Source: Nereocystis luetkeana (lineage: Eukaryota > Sar > Phaeophyceae > Laminariales > Laminariaceae). Taken from it: a stretch of 64,000 nt of DNA. The stretch covers positions 3,676,823 through 3,740,822 of the forward strand of contig JARUPZ010000026.1 in NCBI GenBank assembly GCA_031213475.1, given 5' to 3'. This document shows positions 49,331 to 61,112 of this stretch, in pieces. Under the pieces are notes generated by a model that was not told the origin of the DNA, ran no database searches, and saw only the letters and a list, made by a program, of their open reading frames with translations. Each line of letters starts with the position of its first letter. The first letter of the stretch is position 1. The position numbers were made by a program, and so were the translations under genes.

Positions 49331-49596
49331 GGTCCTTCTCACGTGCCACGTCGTGAAGCATGCAGGGCATAGAAGCCGTATACGCAAGGGCGTTTCTGGT
49401 GATCATTGTTGAGCATGTTGTTAGGCGTCTTCGCTCAGGGACGACTGCTCATATCGCAAACGCAGTGGTTTGTGCCTTGAAAACGTTTCCGCCCGGTATA
49501 AAGGAAGGAGAACAAAAATGAAAATAGGGCCGGCCCTCCTTCCAACGAGTTTCGTGACGTATATTTTCTTGCCATTTCCAATATTCGCCCTCGGTT

Positions 49597-49775
49597 TTCT
49601 CTCTCGCTTTTAAGAAAAGTCGTAACTCGCATCCGGGGACACATATCAGGCTCTCTTCCTCCTTTCCCGCTATAGTGACGTCTCTTACATGACATGTCGC
49701 CGGAAGACCTTTAGTTCTTCCTTCCCGTGTCGAACCGCGTCAAACTGTGCTTACCCACGCTACCTGCTCTCGTTA
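49597..49775 (-). mobile_element. SINE fragment, body only
   Basis: On the plus strand, TCGTAACTCGCATCCGGGGA, then CAGGCTCTCTTCCTCCTTTC and TGTGCTTACCCACGCT align with the body of the complete SINEs. The tRNA head is missing and sequence identity is moderate. Confidence 0.65.
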
Positions 49776-50990
49776 GTCCGTTGATTACTTAGTACCTGGT
49801 ATGTTCGGAAACAAGTGCAAAAATCACTGAAGTGGGGTTCAAACTCAAATAATTGATTCTGTCAGCATCAAAGGGCAACCACTACCACGTACATGGATGG
49901 GGCGACAATCTCACGACAGTGCACGACAGCAGCTAAGAATAACCCATTTTGGCTATCGTTTCGGGCTATTTAGATGCATCTCATTCCGGGAACAAAAACA
50001 AACAAACAATTTATCATGGTGCCATTGGATGCAGAACAGTATATTACGGACGTATAAATCGTCATTCTGAGAAGGAATGCAGTACGACATGTATTTACTT
50101 CTTGGGAGGTTGTTTAGCAACATCAAGAGCCACACAGGAATCTATCTGTCATGATGAAAACCAATCGAAATATGTTGAACGAAAGCATACGGACTGCAGA
50201 CGTCAACGTTCATGATGTTGCCCGCTTTCAAGGACTCCATGATCGTAGCCCTGCCACTGCAAATCAGAAATGCCCTACCAGAAGCAGCAAATGGAAGCTA
50301 CAGTGCGTGATCTATGATAGACACCTTGGACGTCAAGGTTTTTCCTCTCCTGTTGACAAGGGGTCCTTCTCCACCAGTTGAACTTCCCAACTGACTGTTT
50401 TGTTCGCACCCCCAGATTATACCCTCCGTCTGTCCTTTGTGGTTCTATAAGAACCTATCCCACGAACTCAGCGCCGCGCTTGACTCCGTGCCGTAATCAC
50501 CTCGCCGAAGCTTGAAGTTACACACGTTTTGGATATTTCCGACTTGCACATGATAGTCAGAAAACATGTTTGGTTCGCTCCTGACTCTTGCGAGCGATGA
50601 ACGCCCAGCACCACCCAATTCTCAGTCTAACGATATCTCCACGCTTCAAACAAGATTTGTCTAAAACAACTGGCGTCTATTCCTGAAGGGGAAGTCCGTC
50701 CGGAGCATACCCTCCGGATTCGTCGTAGCCGGCCCGCAGCGTCATCGAATATTTCCCGATGTCAGAAATTTCCCCGGAACGATGTCGTGCAGGTCAAGGC
50801 ACTGCTGCCGTCTTCCTGTGTTCCACCCGATTAAGCACTACATAAACAGAGTTGCAATGTGAATATTTTATAGTTCGGTGGGGAGTATTTTTTTTCGTGA
50901 GATTGTTTACGTTGTGTATTGGAAACATTCCGTGGTATCTGGTACCAGGTATGTGTTTTTGAAACTTTCTTGTAATGCAACGTCAGCTGT
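49776..50990. other. spacer without recognisable gene
   Basis: Contains one TACCTGGTA motif (49793) and one TACCAGGTA (50943). No element, RNA or convincing reading frame was seen. Confidence 0.5.
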
Positions 50991-51346
50991 TGGTTTGTTT
51001 GTTTGTTTGTTTTGTTTTTTTGCTCATCCCATTCATTATCTTCGCACATCTTCTTCTCTCTCTCCTTCCAACTCGTAACTCAGATCCGGGGTCACATAGC
51101 AGGCTCTTCTCCCTCCTTCCCGCTACGGTACGTGCCTTCATTTTTTTTCCGAAGGAAGATTTCAGCCTTTTCTTCCCTCGTCGACTCGCATCGAATTGTG
51201 CCCACCCACGCTGCAAGGCGCTCTCAACAATTGAATACTTTTTTTTTTTTTTTGCAAATATAGTCAAAGTCCGACCCTCCTGGGGCTCGAATCCAGGACT
51301 CAAACACGTAGAATTCGAGGTTAACCACTTGAACCACCGGGGCGAT
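50991..51346 (-). mobile_element. tRNA-derived SINE, full-length copy
   Basis: Read on the minus strand it starts CGCCCCGGTGGTTCAAGTGG (A box TGGTTCAAGTGG). It continues with the B-box-like GGATTCGAGCCCC, a ~230-bp body and a 3' tail of A and CAAA repeats. Length is ~350 bp. The promoter boxes, lack of coding capacity and A-rich tail define a tRNA-derived SINE mobilised by a LINE. It is very similar to the copies at 54326 and 62792. Confidence 0.88.
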
Positions 51347-52740
51347 TTAGGAGGAGGTAGCTTGGTTGGGTGCGTTTAACGGCCCTGGGAAGTTTATATA
51401 CAGTTTAATTATTTTCTTGACAGCATCGCAATTCTGGCAGATTCATTCTACTGTAGCAGTGCCCGAACCCTACACACTTCTCGATTCATAATCATTGTTT
51501 TCCCTCTGGAAACCAAAATCGCCTATTAACAGTCAATATTGGTTGGAAACATGAAATGTCAGGGTTCATAATCCTTGCACACACATTCTTGAGTGATGTC
51601 GTGTGCTGTACGTGCACTCTCGGCTAAGTACTAAGTACCCAGTACACAAATCAGTTGCCCGCTTTGCGAGAGTCTCGGTTGCGAGAGCACCGGACGGCGT
51701 AAGTCCTACATTATACATTCTCCAGAACACCAAACGACGTATATTGAATTATTTGTCAATAATGCAATTTTGTATTGTCGACAGAAAACATACGTTGCTC
51801 AAAAAGAGCCCCCATCGTTTCTTCAAACGCCACCATTCTTCTGACTAGACCACCAAAAAACCCCCATGAATTATCCTGTCGTCCGAAATCGTCGCTATTG
51901 CGTTCGCTGGAGAACCAACTGACTATGATGTCTTACGAGTATGTCCACAGTGGACACCCGGTATAAAGAAACGTTCATTCATTGTCCGGGTTAAATTTCA
52001 TATTTTTTCCGGCCTTTATCATCCAAATCTATTGCATACCTGGTATTAATAGTATTAATTTAGATTTGGTCCCACAGTTGAGCTGTGTTTTTTCACTTAC
52101 TAATCCTATTGTTCGTGCCGATATAAACTTTCCCCCCGAATATCATGTTTATTCACTGCGGGCGTTCACTACGGTGCTCGTGTTATATGTGAGTACCCCC
52201 GTCAGAGTGGCAAGACTCATTATGACCAAAGCAGCCTAGGTTTCTTGGCTTTTCTCGACAAAATTTTACCCTTGGCAGCGAAAACAAAACGGATTGCAGC
52301 AGCAGTGTTGTTGTTCCTGTGGCAGCATGCATGCACCGCACGACAGGAGAGACAACCAGCTATACAGATTGCAGGGCTCGATCAAAAAAGGCAACTATAT
52401 GTTAATATCAAATGTTGGAAATACAAGAACAGTTGGGGTAGTAATATAATCCAAATGGTCCTGGTATGTGGGTGCTTAGGTCTGTCACACACAGGAATAG
52501 GTAAGTTGGAATGATAGCTGGTGAATTACGGACCGCAGACACCAAAAATACGACTCGCCACATAGGTGCAGCACAGATGCGTGCGTTACACACGCACGAT
52601 GTTTCCCGCTTGGTGCTTACGCGCTTCAGCGTTGTCACGTTGTGCTCTGTTCCCCTGGTCTGCTGTCTACCCAGCAGTACACATCTGGGCTGTGTGATCG
52701 TGAATGGACAAGAAGCTGACGGGATTTATAGTATAGAAAG
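51347..52740. other. spacer without recognisable gene
   Basis: AT-richer than the gene region, with one TACCTGGTA motif at 52037. No supported feature otherwise. Confidence 0.5.
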
Positions 52741-52905
52741 TACGTCCAAAAAATGGCATCACGCACTGAAATTGGGCGGATCGTCACATCCACTGACGGC
52801 GAAAGGAAACACTCTGCCTTCTGATGGTTTGCCACGCGTTCCAGAGGGCACGAATCGCGCCCGTACCAACTCCAATGTGTCCGGCCGGGCTTCTCGTGTC
52901 CACCA
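52741..52905 (+). repeat. dispersed repeat family C, copy 1
   Basis: Aligns with the reverse complement of 60897-61062: TCATCCACT-type core, then AATGTGTCCGGCCGGG. In one frame both copies give a peptide with SSHPL, then R-P-E-x-T-x-R-A and NVSGR, hinting at an ancient coding origin. Family unknown. Confidence 0.65.
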
Positions 52906-53424
52906 CATGGAGTTTCTCCAAAAAGGGCTCGAAAGAAACGGAAAAACACACGTAAAGTTGTAATCAGTAGTCACCTATGAATACCGCTGTATATATATGT
53001 ATATTCATACCCGATGAGTGTTGGCCTATACTGATCTAGCAACGGTCCTTTGAGATTGGATCTCAAGTGAGAGGAGCGGGTTGTTATTAAGACGGGGGAC
53101 AAGGGGAGCCGACTGGATAGAAACGACAATTAAAGCACGGGCGACAAGAGACGGCCGATTGGGTCAATCATCGCCGATGGAGAACGGTAGCAGGACGACT
53201 TACGGACCCACGACCGGCTCGCACGCCAACACGAAAGCAGCAGTCACCGTTTCTACTGGTTTTGTTTTTTACGAGGCAGTAATGTTATACCAGGTATATT
53301 TTTTTTTAAATACGTCAGCTGCTGTGAGTTCGACTGGTTAAATATAATTAGTTAATACTCAGCTGTGCAAGCTGCGTAATGCCATTTTTTATTGAATTTA
53401 CAAATTGTACGATACCTAGGATAG

Positions 53425-53871
53425 TAGTAGGGACGGGGGGAACTCGTATGTTGTACCAGGGTAGGCAGTAATAGATTTCTGACATTTACGTCACTGAAAC
53501 TACAGCAGCAAGCAGTAGTATGGTGATGGCGAGTAACTAGTTGTATACGATCCTTCATCGGGAATAAACCCCGTAATTGCCAGGGACTTGGCACCATAAC
53601 TGTGGTACACCTTTTGTCCAACAGTTCAGGAAGACATGGCGATCGTTGATATTTATATTGTGGTTTCGGGACTATTGCCCTTGTTTAGCTGCATTTCCGC
53701 GAGTCGTCACCCTGACAGCACCCCAGACAACAGGCGTATTCCTTTCTCAGTTTACGACTCTACCGTGTGTTTAATACGGTGCAGGCAGCAGTCAGACCTC
53801 AGACAGCAGCTAGCCACTGTAGTCAGTGGCCACGACCAGCTGGTTAGATGTAGGGACGGGGGGAACTCTTA
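53425..53871 (+). repeat. short direct repeat pair flanking ~400 bp
   Basis: GTAGGGACGGGGGGAACTC occurs near 53427 and again near 53851 in the same orientation. The interval has no recognised gene. The pair might be the ends of an unknown element or a local duplication. Confidence 0.5.
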
Positions 53872-53929
53872 AGTTTTAGTTGTCAATTGAGTCGATAGCG
53901 GCGCCGATGTAATATTAATTGTATAGTTT

Positions 53930-54115
53930 GGACACTCGCTTCATTTTGTGTGCACTTTCTCCAGCTGGTGTATTTTCAAGGACTCGTGCTTCCCAGCCTA
54001 TTTTGGAAGTATGGCGTTTATTTCGGATCGTCCTATCATTAAAGCTCCAGCAGCTTTGTGCGACCATGAACTCTTTGATTCGAGAATGCCAATGTGAGAA
54101 CAACAACATGCATGA
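53930..54115 (+). repeat. dispersed repeat family D, copy 1
   Basis: Shares with 61881-62045 the blocks GTGTGC-CTTTCT, GTATTTT, TTTCGGATC-TCCTAT, GCTCCAGCA and CTTTGTG-GACCA, and a terminal AACAACAAC. The AAC tail suggests a retroposed, LINE-dependent element. Confidence 0.7.
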
Positions 54116-54161
54116 TCTAAAGCTAAAAGCTAAATGCAGCGAGGTGTAAACTTACGAATTG

Positions 54162-54266
54162 TGTCGTAGCCTTGTGACCACAGGGCTGGTATCTCCCTGC
54201 GATAGAATAATCTGGATATACATTGGTTGTGCTGGATGTCACCGGGCAGAAATAACGGTTTGGTGC
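54162..54266 (-). repeat. dispersed repeat family B, minus copy
   Basis: The reverse complement reads AAACCGTTATTTCTGCCCGG, then GACATCCAGCACAACCA and CCTGTGGTCACAAGGCTACG. A close relative of 57451-57575. Confidence 0.75.
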
Positions 54267-54325
54267 GGAGAACACCCCCACACACGTATTACCCCGAACA
54301 CACACAGCCCGTGCGGAAAGTGGTT

Positions 54326-54672
54326 AATTTTGTTTTGTTTTGTTTTTTTGCTCATCCCATTAATTATCTCCGCACATCTTCTTCTCTCTCTCCTTCCAAC
54401 TCGTAACTCAGATCCGGGGTCACATAGCAGGCTCTTCTCCCCCCTTCCCGCTACGGTACGTGCCTTCATTTTCATCGCGAGAACATTTCAGCCTGTTTCT
54501 TCCTTCGTCGACTCGCATCGAATTGTGCCTACCCACGCTGCAAGGCGCTGTTAACTATTAAAACTTTTTTTTTTTTGCAAATGAAGCCAAACGTCTGACC
54601 CACCTTGGGCTCGAACGCAGGACTCAAACACAAATCGAATTCGAGGTTAACCACTTCAACCACCGGGGCGAC
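54326..54672 (-). mobile_element. tRNA-derived SINE, full-length copy
   Basis: On the minus strand, the head CCGGTCGCCCCGGTGGTTGA leads to a B-box-like GCGTTCGAGCCC, the common body, and a tail of AAAAAAACAAAACAAAAC. The first ~250 bases of the body are nearly the same as in the copy at 50991. One internal A-run is shorter. Confidence 0.88.
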
Positions 54673-55054
54673 CGGCTCTGAAGAGTAAGCAGGCGCGCGA
54701 ACTCGAATTCTGAGACCTTTTCCTCGGTTTTCCAAGGGAGCAATGCCTTTTCCTCACGAGTCGTACGAAAGTAGAGGTATACGTGTCACTGGCTGTGTCA
54801 TCGCGTGTGATTCAAGATTTATACGGCTACGTTTGTCCACCGCGCTCAACACACACGTCACCAATACCAGTCACGGCTGGTTCTGTGCACGCACACACAA
54901 AAACGAGACCTATGTGTGCTGATGCGGTTGTAGATCGACCAGAGTTGATCGATCTACGTGCTGCGCCGTTTATAGACATATGGCTGGGCTCTGTGGTTGA
55001 AAAGAAACAGATTCTTAGAACCGTGTAAAGCATCGAAATGTTTTGTTTATTTTA
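54673..55054. other. spacer without recognisable gene
   Basis: No element or coding signal could be supported here. Confidence 0.5.
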
Positions 55055-55905
55055 GCTCTGCCTAACGAAACCCAACTCTACGAGTGAGTGCTCGTAGGTG
55101 AACGGTGCCTGCCGACTGCAACAACGTTCGGACTGTGTCCCTAAGATATGCTCCTGGTGGGGTTGTCAGTCCCACCCTCGTACTGGGGACGGAGACGCAG
55201 GAGAAGTTCTGTTGTAGACGTCGTACAGCAGTGGTGGGGGTGGAAACTGTTCTAACGGATTTGTTGTTTGAGCCTACCTACAGTAACGAAACCTAACTCT
55301 ACAATTTGTCAAGCCCCCATATAGGCAGAATGCGCCTGCCCACAGAAACGTTCGGGCCGTGTCTCTAAGAAATGTTGCAGGTGGTATTGATAGGCCCACC
55401 CTCTTACCGATGAGGGAGCAGAGAAGCAGGAGAAGCTCTGCTGTAGATATATGTATTGTTCAACACACGGAGTGGTGACACCTACTTCGAGGAGCTCTAT
55501 TGTACATGTCAGGTTGTAGATTTCCCTTCTCCAAATGCCCAACTTTGAGTTGGGAAACAGGGAACACAACAGAAATCGAGTACGTGTACCCAGGGTTCAA
55601 ATGCTACACCGACGCGACGAGCGTACATCGACGATGATCCCGCCTCGTGTGCCTTACTGTTACCGCTCCTGCTTTGCTGCTGGAGAGGCTGTACTGTAGA
55701 TGACGTACGGCAGTAGTAGTGGTGGCACCTGCTACGAGAGGTTCTGTTCGACATGCCAGGCTGTACATTTTTCGTCTACAAATTTTGACGAGTTTTGAGT
55801 TGGGAAGGACGAAACACAACACAAACTCGAGTACGCATACAAAGGGTTTGAAGGTTAGACCGAAACGCTGAGGGCAAAGCGACGCCGATCCTGTCCTCGT
55901 GTGCC
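55055..55905. repeat. array of diverged tandem repeats
   Basis: Two units begin CGAAACC(C/T)AACTCTAC (55065 and 55287) and share GTTCGG-C-GTGTC-CTAAG and CAGGAGAAG-TCTG-TGTAGA. A second pair of units (about 55480-55625 and 55735-55870) shares TCTGTTCGACATGCCAGGCT-like and GAGTTGGGAA blocks. On the minus strand they keep partially open frames with PNSKL motifs, but no complete gene emerges. Confidence 0.65.
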
Positions 55906-55906
55906 C

Positions 55907-55923
55907 TGCTGCTGCTGCTGCTG
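55907..55923. repeat. GCT/CTG microsatellite
   Basis: About five to six trinucleotide units, continuing as a degenerate TGCTGC stretch. Confidence 0.9.
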
Positions 55924-56110
55924 ATGTTGCTGCTACTGACGATCTCTTTATTCCTACTATGAGGATGAACCCAATTTTCACGGATGCATACATTTACGTA
56001 CTACTGTAGATGTTCGCTCGTGTTGATTCAGAATACTTCAATCCGGAATTACTCAACATCATGCACTACAGTTATGCGTACCTGGTATCATACACAAGGC
56101 GCTTCGCTCC

Positions 56111-56132
56111 GCGGGCGGCCTACGCCGCCCGC
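56111..56132. repeat. GC-rich perfect hairpin
   Basis: GCGGGCGGC, a 4-base loop, then GCCGCCCGC. A 9-bp stem embedded in a block rich in CGCTCG. A comparable GC palindrome does not occur elsewhere in the window. Confidence 0.85.
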
Positions 56133-56459
56133 TACGCTCGCTCAGGAAGGAGAAGTGCATCAAATTACTATACGAAGCGGACAGAGGTCCATGATTGAAT
56201 ATTGTTTTTTTTATATGATAGTAGTTGCAATCTGGCGACTTGATAGTGCCAAGAGCCCATGCTTCAGGAGAAAACAACTCGGACGCCATATACGTCTTAC
56301 ATCGCAAGCGGTCGCACCACGTACGTACATACCCTAGGTAGGGCACTGAATTTTTTTTTTTGAAATGTTGCGTGTACGAAAAAAGAGAAATCACATACGG
56401 GACAGCGGCACAGCAGCACTGGAAAAACAATCTAAAATAAAACCGAAAATTTCGGGAAG

Positions 56460-56756
56460 CTAACAAAATCCTCGTCCCTCTCGGGAAACAATTCTCTGGG
56501 TGACTGGAACCCCTTGCACCGGTCGAAACAAAGAGGAGGGCTTCGCTCTCAGCTTTGTACGCCGCCCGGCCTTCTCGCGACCACCTCGCCACCGATTTGT
56601 TCCGGGTGAAGCCTTCCCCACGCTCTTCAACAGTAAGACCCGTCGCCCGCCTCGAATGAAAGCCCGTTGCTCACCGTGGCCGTCGTTCACCAGCTCGACA
56701 GTATTGGTACTCATACTGGGAGCTCCCTTTTTCAACTTCAGCGTTGTCGCGAACAT
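56460..56756 (-). CDS. unrecognised 98-codon open frame
   Basis: Starts at an ATG (MFATTLKLKKGAP) and ends GRGFC before a TAG. Arg/Gly-rich middle (GRRVLLLKSVGKASPGTNRW). No family recognised. It lies among repeats and on the strand opposite another open frame, so it could be part of a dispersed element or chance. Confidence 0.2.
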   Translation of the reverse strand: MFATTLKLKKGAPSMSTNTVELVNDGHGEQRAFIRGGRRVLLLKSVGKASPGTNRWRGGREKAGRRTKLRAKPSSLFRPVQGVPVTQRIVSREGRGFC

Positions 56757-57009
56757 AGCACCGGTTGAAAATGATCTTGCAATTTCGAACGACCCTTACA
56801 TCTCGTTCATACTCTATCCAAAAAAACAAATTGAGGCCAGACAGAGCCCGTTTATGCATCCCTCGTGTCTCGAGGCACACGCGACGCCTAGGCACGGAAG
56901 CGGCGACCGCGCACCTTGAAACCCCCCCTGTACCCGTCAGCGCCCGCTGACACCCGCGACGGCGCCGAGCTCTGCCGCCGTGCTGTGCTCGGAGTACACC
57001 CACGCACAT

Positions 57010-57450
57010 GAAACGGAAGAAGGAAAAAAGAAGAAAAGACCGAGAGTGCCAAGAGAAATGGAGAAAACAAAGAACCGCTGGAAAGGTCCGGCAAGTAATA
57101 AAAGCAGGCGGTTTCTCGAGACGTCAGAGCTCTGAGAGCCCAGGGATGTACCAACCGAGCACTCTCAGGGATTTAGATCTTTATGTAAGTGGTTCAATAG
57201 GTTAATGCTGCAGGTACTGCTGTTTGTACTTTTTTTTCCTGAAATTTTTAGATACTTGCGTCGCGTCTCATTATCACCAATTACTAGGTACAATGTACGT
57301 ACGGGTTTCAAGGTGAAATGGTATTTATATTGGAAGGAACGAAATAGTCGAGCCGCTACCGAAGACACACAATAACCACGTGGTTGAGCACATATAAAAA
57401 CAATGAAGCGGCTGAACGTCAAGCATATTCGTTATTTTCTGGTGTGTGTG
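57010..57450. other. spacer without recognisable gene
   Basis: A purine-rich stretch near 57010-57075 and nothing else that I can support. Confidence 0.45.
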
Positions 57451-57575
57451 TCTGTGTGTTCTTCACATTAAACCGTTCTTTCTACCCGTCGACATCCAGC
57501 ACAACCAGTGTCCGTGCCGATTCTTCAATCCTAGAAGAGATACAAGTTCTGTGGTCACAAAGCTACGCCACAGAG
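57451..57575 (+). repeat. dispersed repeat family B, reference copy
   Basis: ACCGTTCTTTCTACCCGTCG, then ACATCCAGCACAACCAGTGT, CCTAGAAGAGATAC and CTGTGGTCACAAAGCTACG. It matches three other places in the window (17081, 54162 and 62500). No coding capacity. Element class unknown. Confidence 0.78.
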
Positions 57576-58789
57576 ATACTACGTTGCCACGTGTGCAGTG
57601 TGCACTGCAGTGGGCAATGCAAAGCCATGTCATCATACTATATACGACAGGCACGACATACGCAATCTATGAAATAGTGAAACGAAAAGAAACAATCAAA
57701 GAGAAAACAAAAACAAGCTAGACAAATCGAAAGAGAAAAAGAAGAAAAATGAAAGCAAAATCTAAGAGAAACAATCTGTCGTGTGGTGTAGCGGTTGACA
57801 ATCTCTTGCTTGAAACCAGTTATCGGGTAAATATTTATTCTGAGTCATCCGGGTGGCTCGTAGGCTGTGTTTTTTACCTGATTCACAGCTCGTACCCGTT
57901 CAAATTGTATAATAATTCGGTACCAGCGGACTGCAGCGACACAGATCAAATTCAACCTTCTGACTATAAAAATCGATCCACATGCCGGCATGAACGAGGG
58001 GAACACATCGTTGAAGAATTCTTAGGCATGCGAGTCGTAGTTTTCGAGATATGTTGGGCGTTGTTCGTATTACTTGCGGAGGCGTTGTTGCATAAGAGTA
58101 TAAACTGTCTATATTCAAATTGATATACATTCGTATTTAGGCCATACATCGGCCGATACATCAAAACACTCGACACTGGAAGAATTTTCGTGATCGTATC
58201 GACAAGGGGGAGACGTCTAGACTCTGTGACGCTTGTTTCGTTCTGCGAAACATGCAAGGGTGTTTTACTTAACGCCTGCCAAAGTACAGCTAATAACGAA
58301 ATGTATTTCAACTTTGCGAGCTTTTGAACAACCATATGGAAACAATTACTCTTCACGGGAAGAACTTTAGCACTTGGGATTTTGAGGAGTTAGTTGGGAA
58401 ATGAAATTAGGCGACGTTGTACGACATGACTAGAAAAAAAACTGACGTCTGGTCTTTTTTCAGGTTTGTTTTTTTTCGTGAATGAAGAAGGGTTCACAAT
58501 CATGCTGCCGCAAAAAAGCCTCTCGATGGCAGGCACCATACAACTATGAAGCAGTGCGCACGGCGGTACCATACCGGGTCTTGAGGGAAACAGTCACGGT
58601 CGAGCGGTGGTATACCATCACTGATCACCTTCAACCCTCTATCTCAGGGGTTAGGTTTTCCTTTTTCACCTTAGCTCAGGAGTTAGTTTTTTTGCCGCTT
58701 CGAGCTTCGTCGGTAAATATATATACATACATGGTATATAAATATTATCCTTCGCCACGGCTGTACGCGAATCATTCGCTTTCGGTGTA
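57576..58789. other. spacer with a weak tRNA-like patch
   Basis: Near 57781 the sequence TGGTGTAGCGGTTGACAATC resembles a Pol III A box and D-arm, but no B box follows, so it is not called as a tRNA or SINE. No convincing gene. A 124-codon frame (57749-58123) spans this patch and is unlikely to be coding. Confidence 0.4.
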
Positions 58790-59035
58790 GTCTTGAATTT
58801 TAGGCTGGGACTCCAGACGCCTTCGCTTTCCTGCCTTCGCACACGCTTTTTCGACCGCTTTCCTTGAGGGTTGCCCTGACCGGGCTCCGGCGGGTGTTCT
58901 CCCATGCGCGGGTCAGGGAATCTCGCGCCACCGATGACCGCGGCGATGTCGAACACGAAGGATATTTGCTGGGTCGAGGAGACACGGAAGTTTTATTTTC
59001 TTCGGTCCTGGAGATTTGTTCCGCTGTTGTTCTAA
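58790..59035 (-). repeat. duplicated segment family E, copy 1
   Basis: About 240 bp matching 59178-59420 at roughly three-quarters of positions by eye. It includes GCTGGGACTCCAGACGCCTT followed by CGCTTTCCTGCCTT. On the minus strand one frame of each copy reads KRSKKRVRRQESEGVWSPS and KRPKKQAQRQESEGVWSPS, suggesting descent from a coding or once-coding sequence. Confidence 0.75.
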
Positions 59036-59177
59036 AAGATCCAATGGTGCCACGCGTGGACAGCAGTCGTGCACTCAAGATCTGAATTATTGAAGGGTTT
59101 ATAATTTGTTCGGAGTATATGTGTTAGGTACGCGTTGATAACCCCGTTTTTCATGAGCGAGATCTTCGCGATGACAG

Positions 59178-59420
59178 TCCCGTCTTGAAATGAAGCTGGG
59201 ACTCCAGACGCCTTCGCTTTCCTGCCTTTGAGCTTGCTTTTTCGGCCGCTTTCCTCGGGGGTCGCCCTCGCCCGGCTCCGACTGGTGATCTCCCAAGCAG
59301 GCATCGCGGATTCTCGCATCACCGACGAGCTCAGCGACCCCGAATTCGAAGGATCTTTGCCGGGGTGAGAAGACATGGGGGTTCTATTTCCTTCGTTCCT
59401 GGGGACTTGTTTTGCTGCTG
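59178..59420 (-). repeat. duplicated segment family E, copy 2
   Basis: Second copy, head-to-tail with copy 1 and separated by ~140 bp of unrelated sequence. The conserved minus-strand frame continues here into SFISRRD. Neither copy forms a complete gene in view. Confidence 0.75.
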
Positions 59421-60896
59421 TCGCTCCGCGAAGAGGTCATTGTGACAGACTCGATCTTAGTTTCGTTTATCTCCGAAGTTCGGTCTCTCGGCCTTCTCTG
59501 ACGCTACCGCTTTCTCCCGACTACCTTGATTTGCGGGCCGCCATCGGCCTGATCGACCACCTCGGTCTTACCTTACTCGGCGGCTACCTTCCCTGGCCCC
59601 TCTCTCTTCGCGAGACGACTACACGCGCCTTCGCGGGCTATTGCACCGTTCTTCGTACCAGATCGTTGCATATCCCGGTGATTATTGGGTGCCCTTTAAT
59701 TCGGCACGTCTTCTCTTTTCGCCGGTTGGATGCAAGGAAAGTTGATGGGGAGTATGAATAGGGCCGGGTGTTAGGAGTTGGGTGAGGAAAACCAACCAAT
59801 CACATCGGATTTGTTTCATACAGGGGGTCGCACATGCTCGGACTGTCTACTGCTGCTGTAAGGTCTGATCTCTCGAGGCGTCCGCTGCTGCTGTTGTTCT
59901 GCTGCCGGTGTTGCGGCTGGGTCTGCACAGCAGCAGCTGAAGCAACCTACCGCAGCAGCAACAATGCCTGGTTCCACTCCTTCTGCTGCTGTTGGTGTTT
60001 TTTTGTATATGTTGTGCCGCAGCTGCCATCGCTCCCATGTGCGGGAGAGGCCATCATTTCTGCGCAAGCGTCATTGAAAGTAGGTACAGCTCGCCGTAGA
60101 TATGTATGGTATCGGCGTGGTGGGTACTTGGCAATTGGGCGGATAAAGGACAGCAACACCATCGTAGACAAAACCGAAGTAATCTCAGTTGTGATAAAAA
60201 TATGAGAAACCTTTCAGAACTGAGATGACGTCTGCCCCCTCAGCAGCAACGGCGTATCAATGATTTCCTGGTCCTGACTTTTATATATAGACGGTTCTGA
60301 TATTTGTACTTCAGGGTAGATGGCTGAAAAGCCAAATTAAGAATGACGTCGCAAACAATTGCTGGTTGGTCTACAATGCGAGCGAGACAGATACAAAAAC
60401 TGAGAACTGACAGTCGGCATTGCCTCTTGCCTGCACAACTCGGCACTGACCTGATCCAGGTCGTAACAAGATCAAATGGTGCATTTATGTCAACTCGCTT
60501 GAAGGTTATCACGACTTGGCGCTGAGGGATGTTTCCCCACCCGGAGCACATCCAAGCGGAGCCCTTGCAATATCTATCTAAATGTTTATTTGAGACTAGG
60601 GCTTTCAGGCGTGAGCCCCAAATGACATGAATCTTTGGTTCCCGCGGCTAGGCAAGCGTACAGGGGCATTCGATACCGACACCCCAAAGATTTCGCCGTT
60701 CTAAGGGGGAGGGAGTATTATGATGGTATCCTCGGCTGGGTAATCGATGGATCTGGTACTCCTGTATTTGTAGCTCAGTAGATAAGAAATACCCCAACAG
60801 CAAAAATAACATGGCTATGAATATGTATACGTAAGTTTGTCAATTTTTCGTACTTTTGCCAACTTTTGTCTTCGTACGAGCGGTTTACGGCAAAAC
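59421..60896. other. spacer with CTG-rich patch
   Basis: 59848-59990 is rich in CTG/CAG triplets, giving hairpin-prone DNA and misleading open frames. Near 60772 TAGCTCAGTAGATAAGA resembles a tRNA D-arm, without the rest. No gene supported. Confidence 0.45.
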
Positions 60897-61062
60897 AGCA
60901 AGTACTCGGACACACTAGTCCCGGCCGGACACATTGGCCGAGGTCCCGGCGCGATCAGTGCATTCTGGAGCGCGTGACAGCCGCTCAAAGTTTTTTCCCG
61001 GCGGGAGTGGATGAGATGATTTCCCTGGTTTCGATACGAGAGGCCTTATTTTTTGTACGTAC
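60897..61062 (-). repeat. dispersed repeat family C, copy 2
   Basis: Inverted relative to the copy at 52741. The best match is CCCGGCCGGACACATTGG and the flanking 100 bases. Confidence 0.65.
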
Positions 61063-61112
61063 GTATCGGTACATTGTCGCCTGTTTTCTTGACACCAGGT
61101 ACGAAACAGACA

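Noticed and set aside
50983-51303. Minus-strand 106-codon open frame with Lys-rich peptide
   Set aside because: Lies entirely within the SINE copy. Similar frames recur in other copies because the sequence recurs, not because it is coding.
57778-57860. Possible tRNA or SINE head
   Set aside because: Good A-box-like sequence, but no B box and no cloverleaf pairing.
57749-58123. 124-codon plus-strand open frame with a hydrophobic stretch
   Set aside because: No family match, and it includes the weak tRNA-like patch. No splice or codon support.
60765-60835. tRNA-like TAGCTCAGTAGATAAGA
   Set aside because: Only the D-arm resembles a tRNA. The anticodon and T arms are absent.
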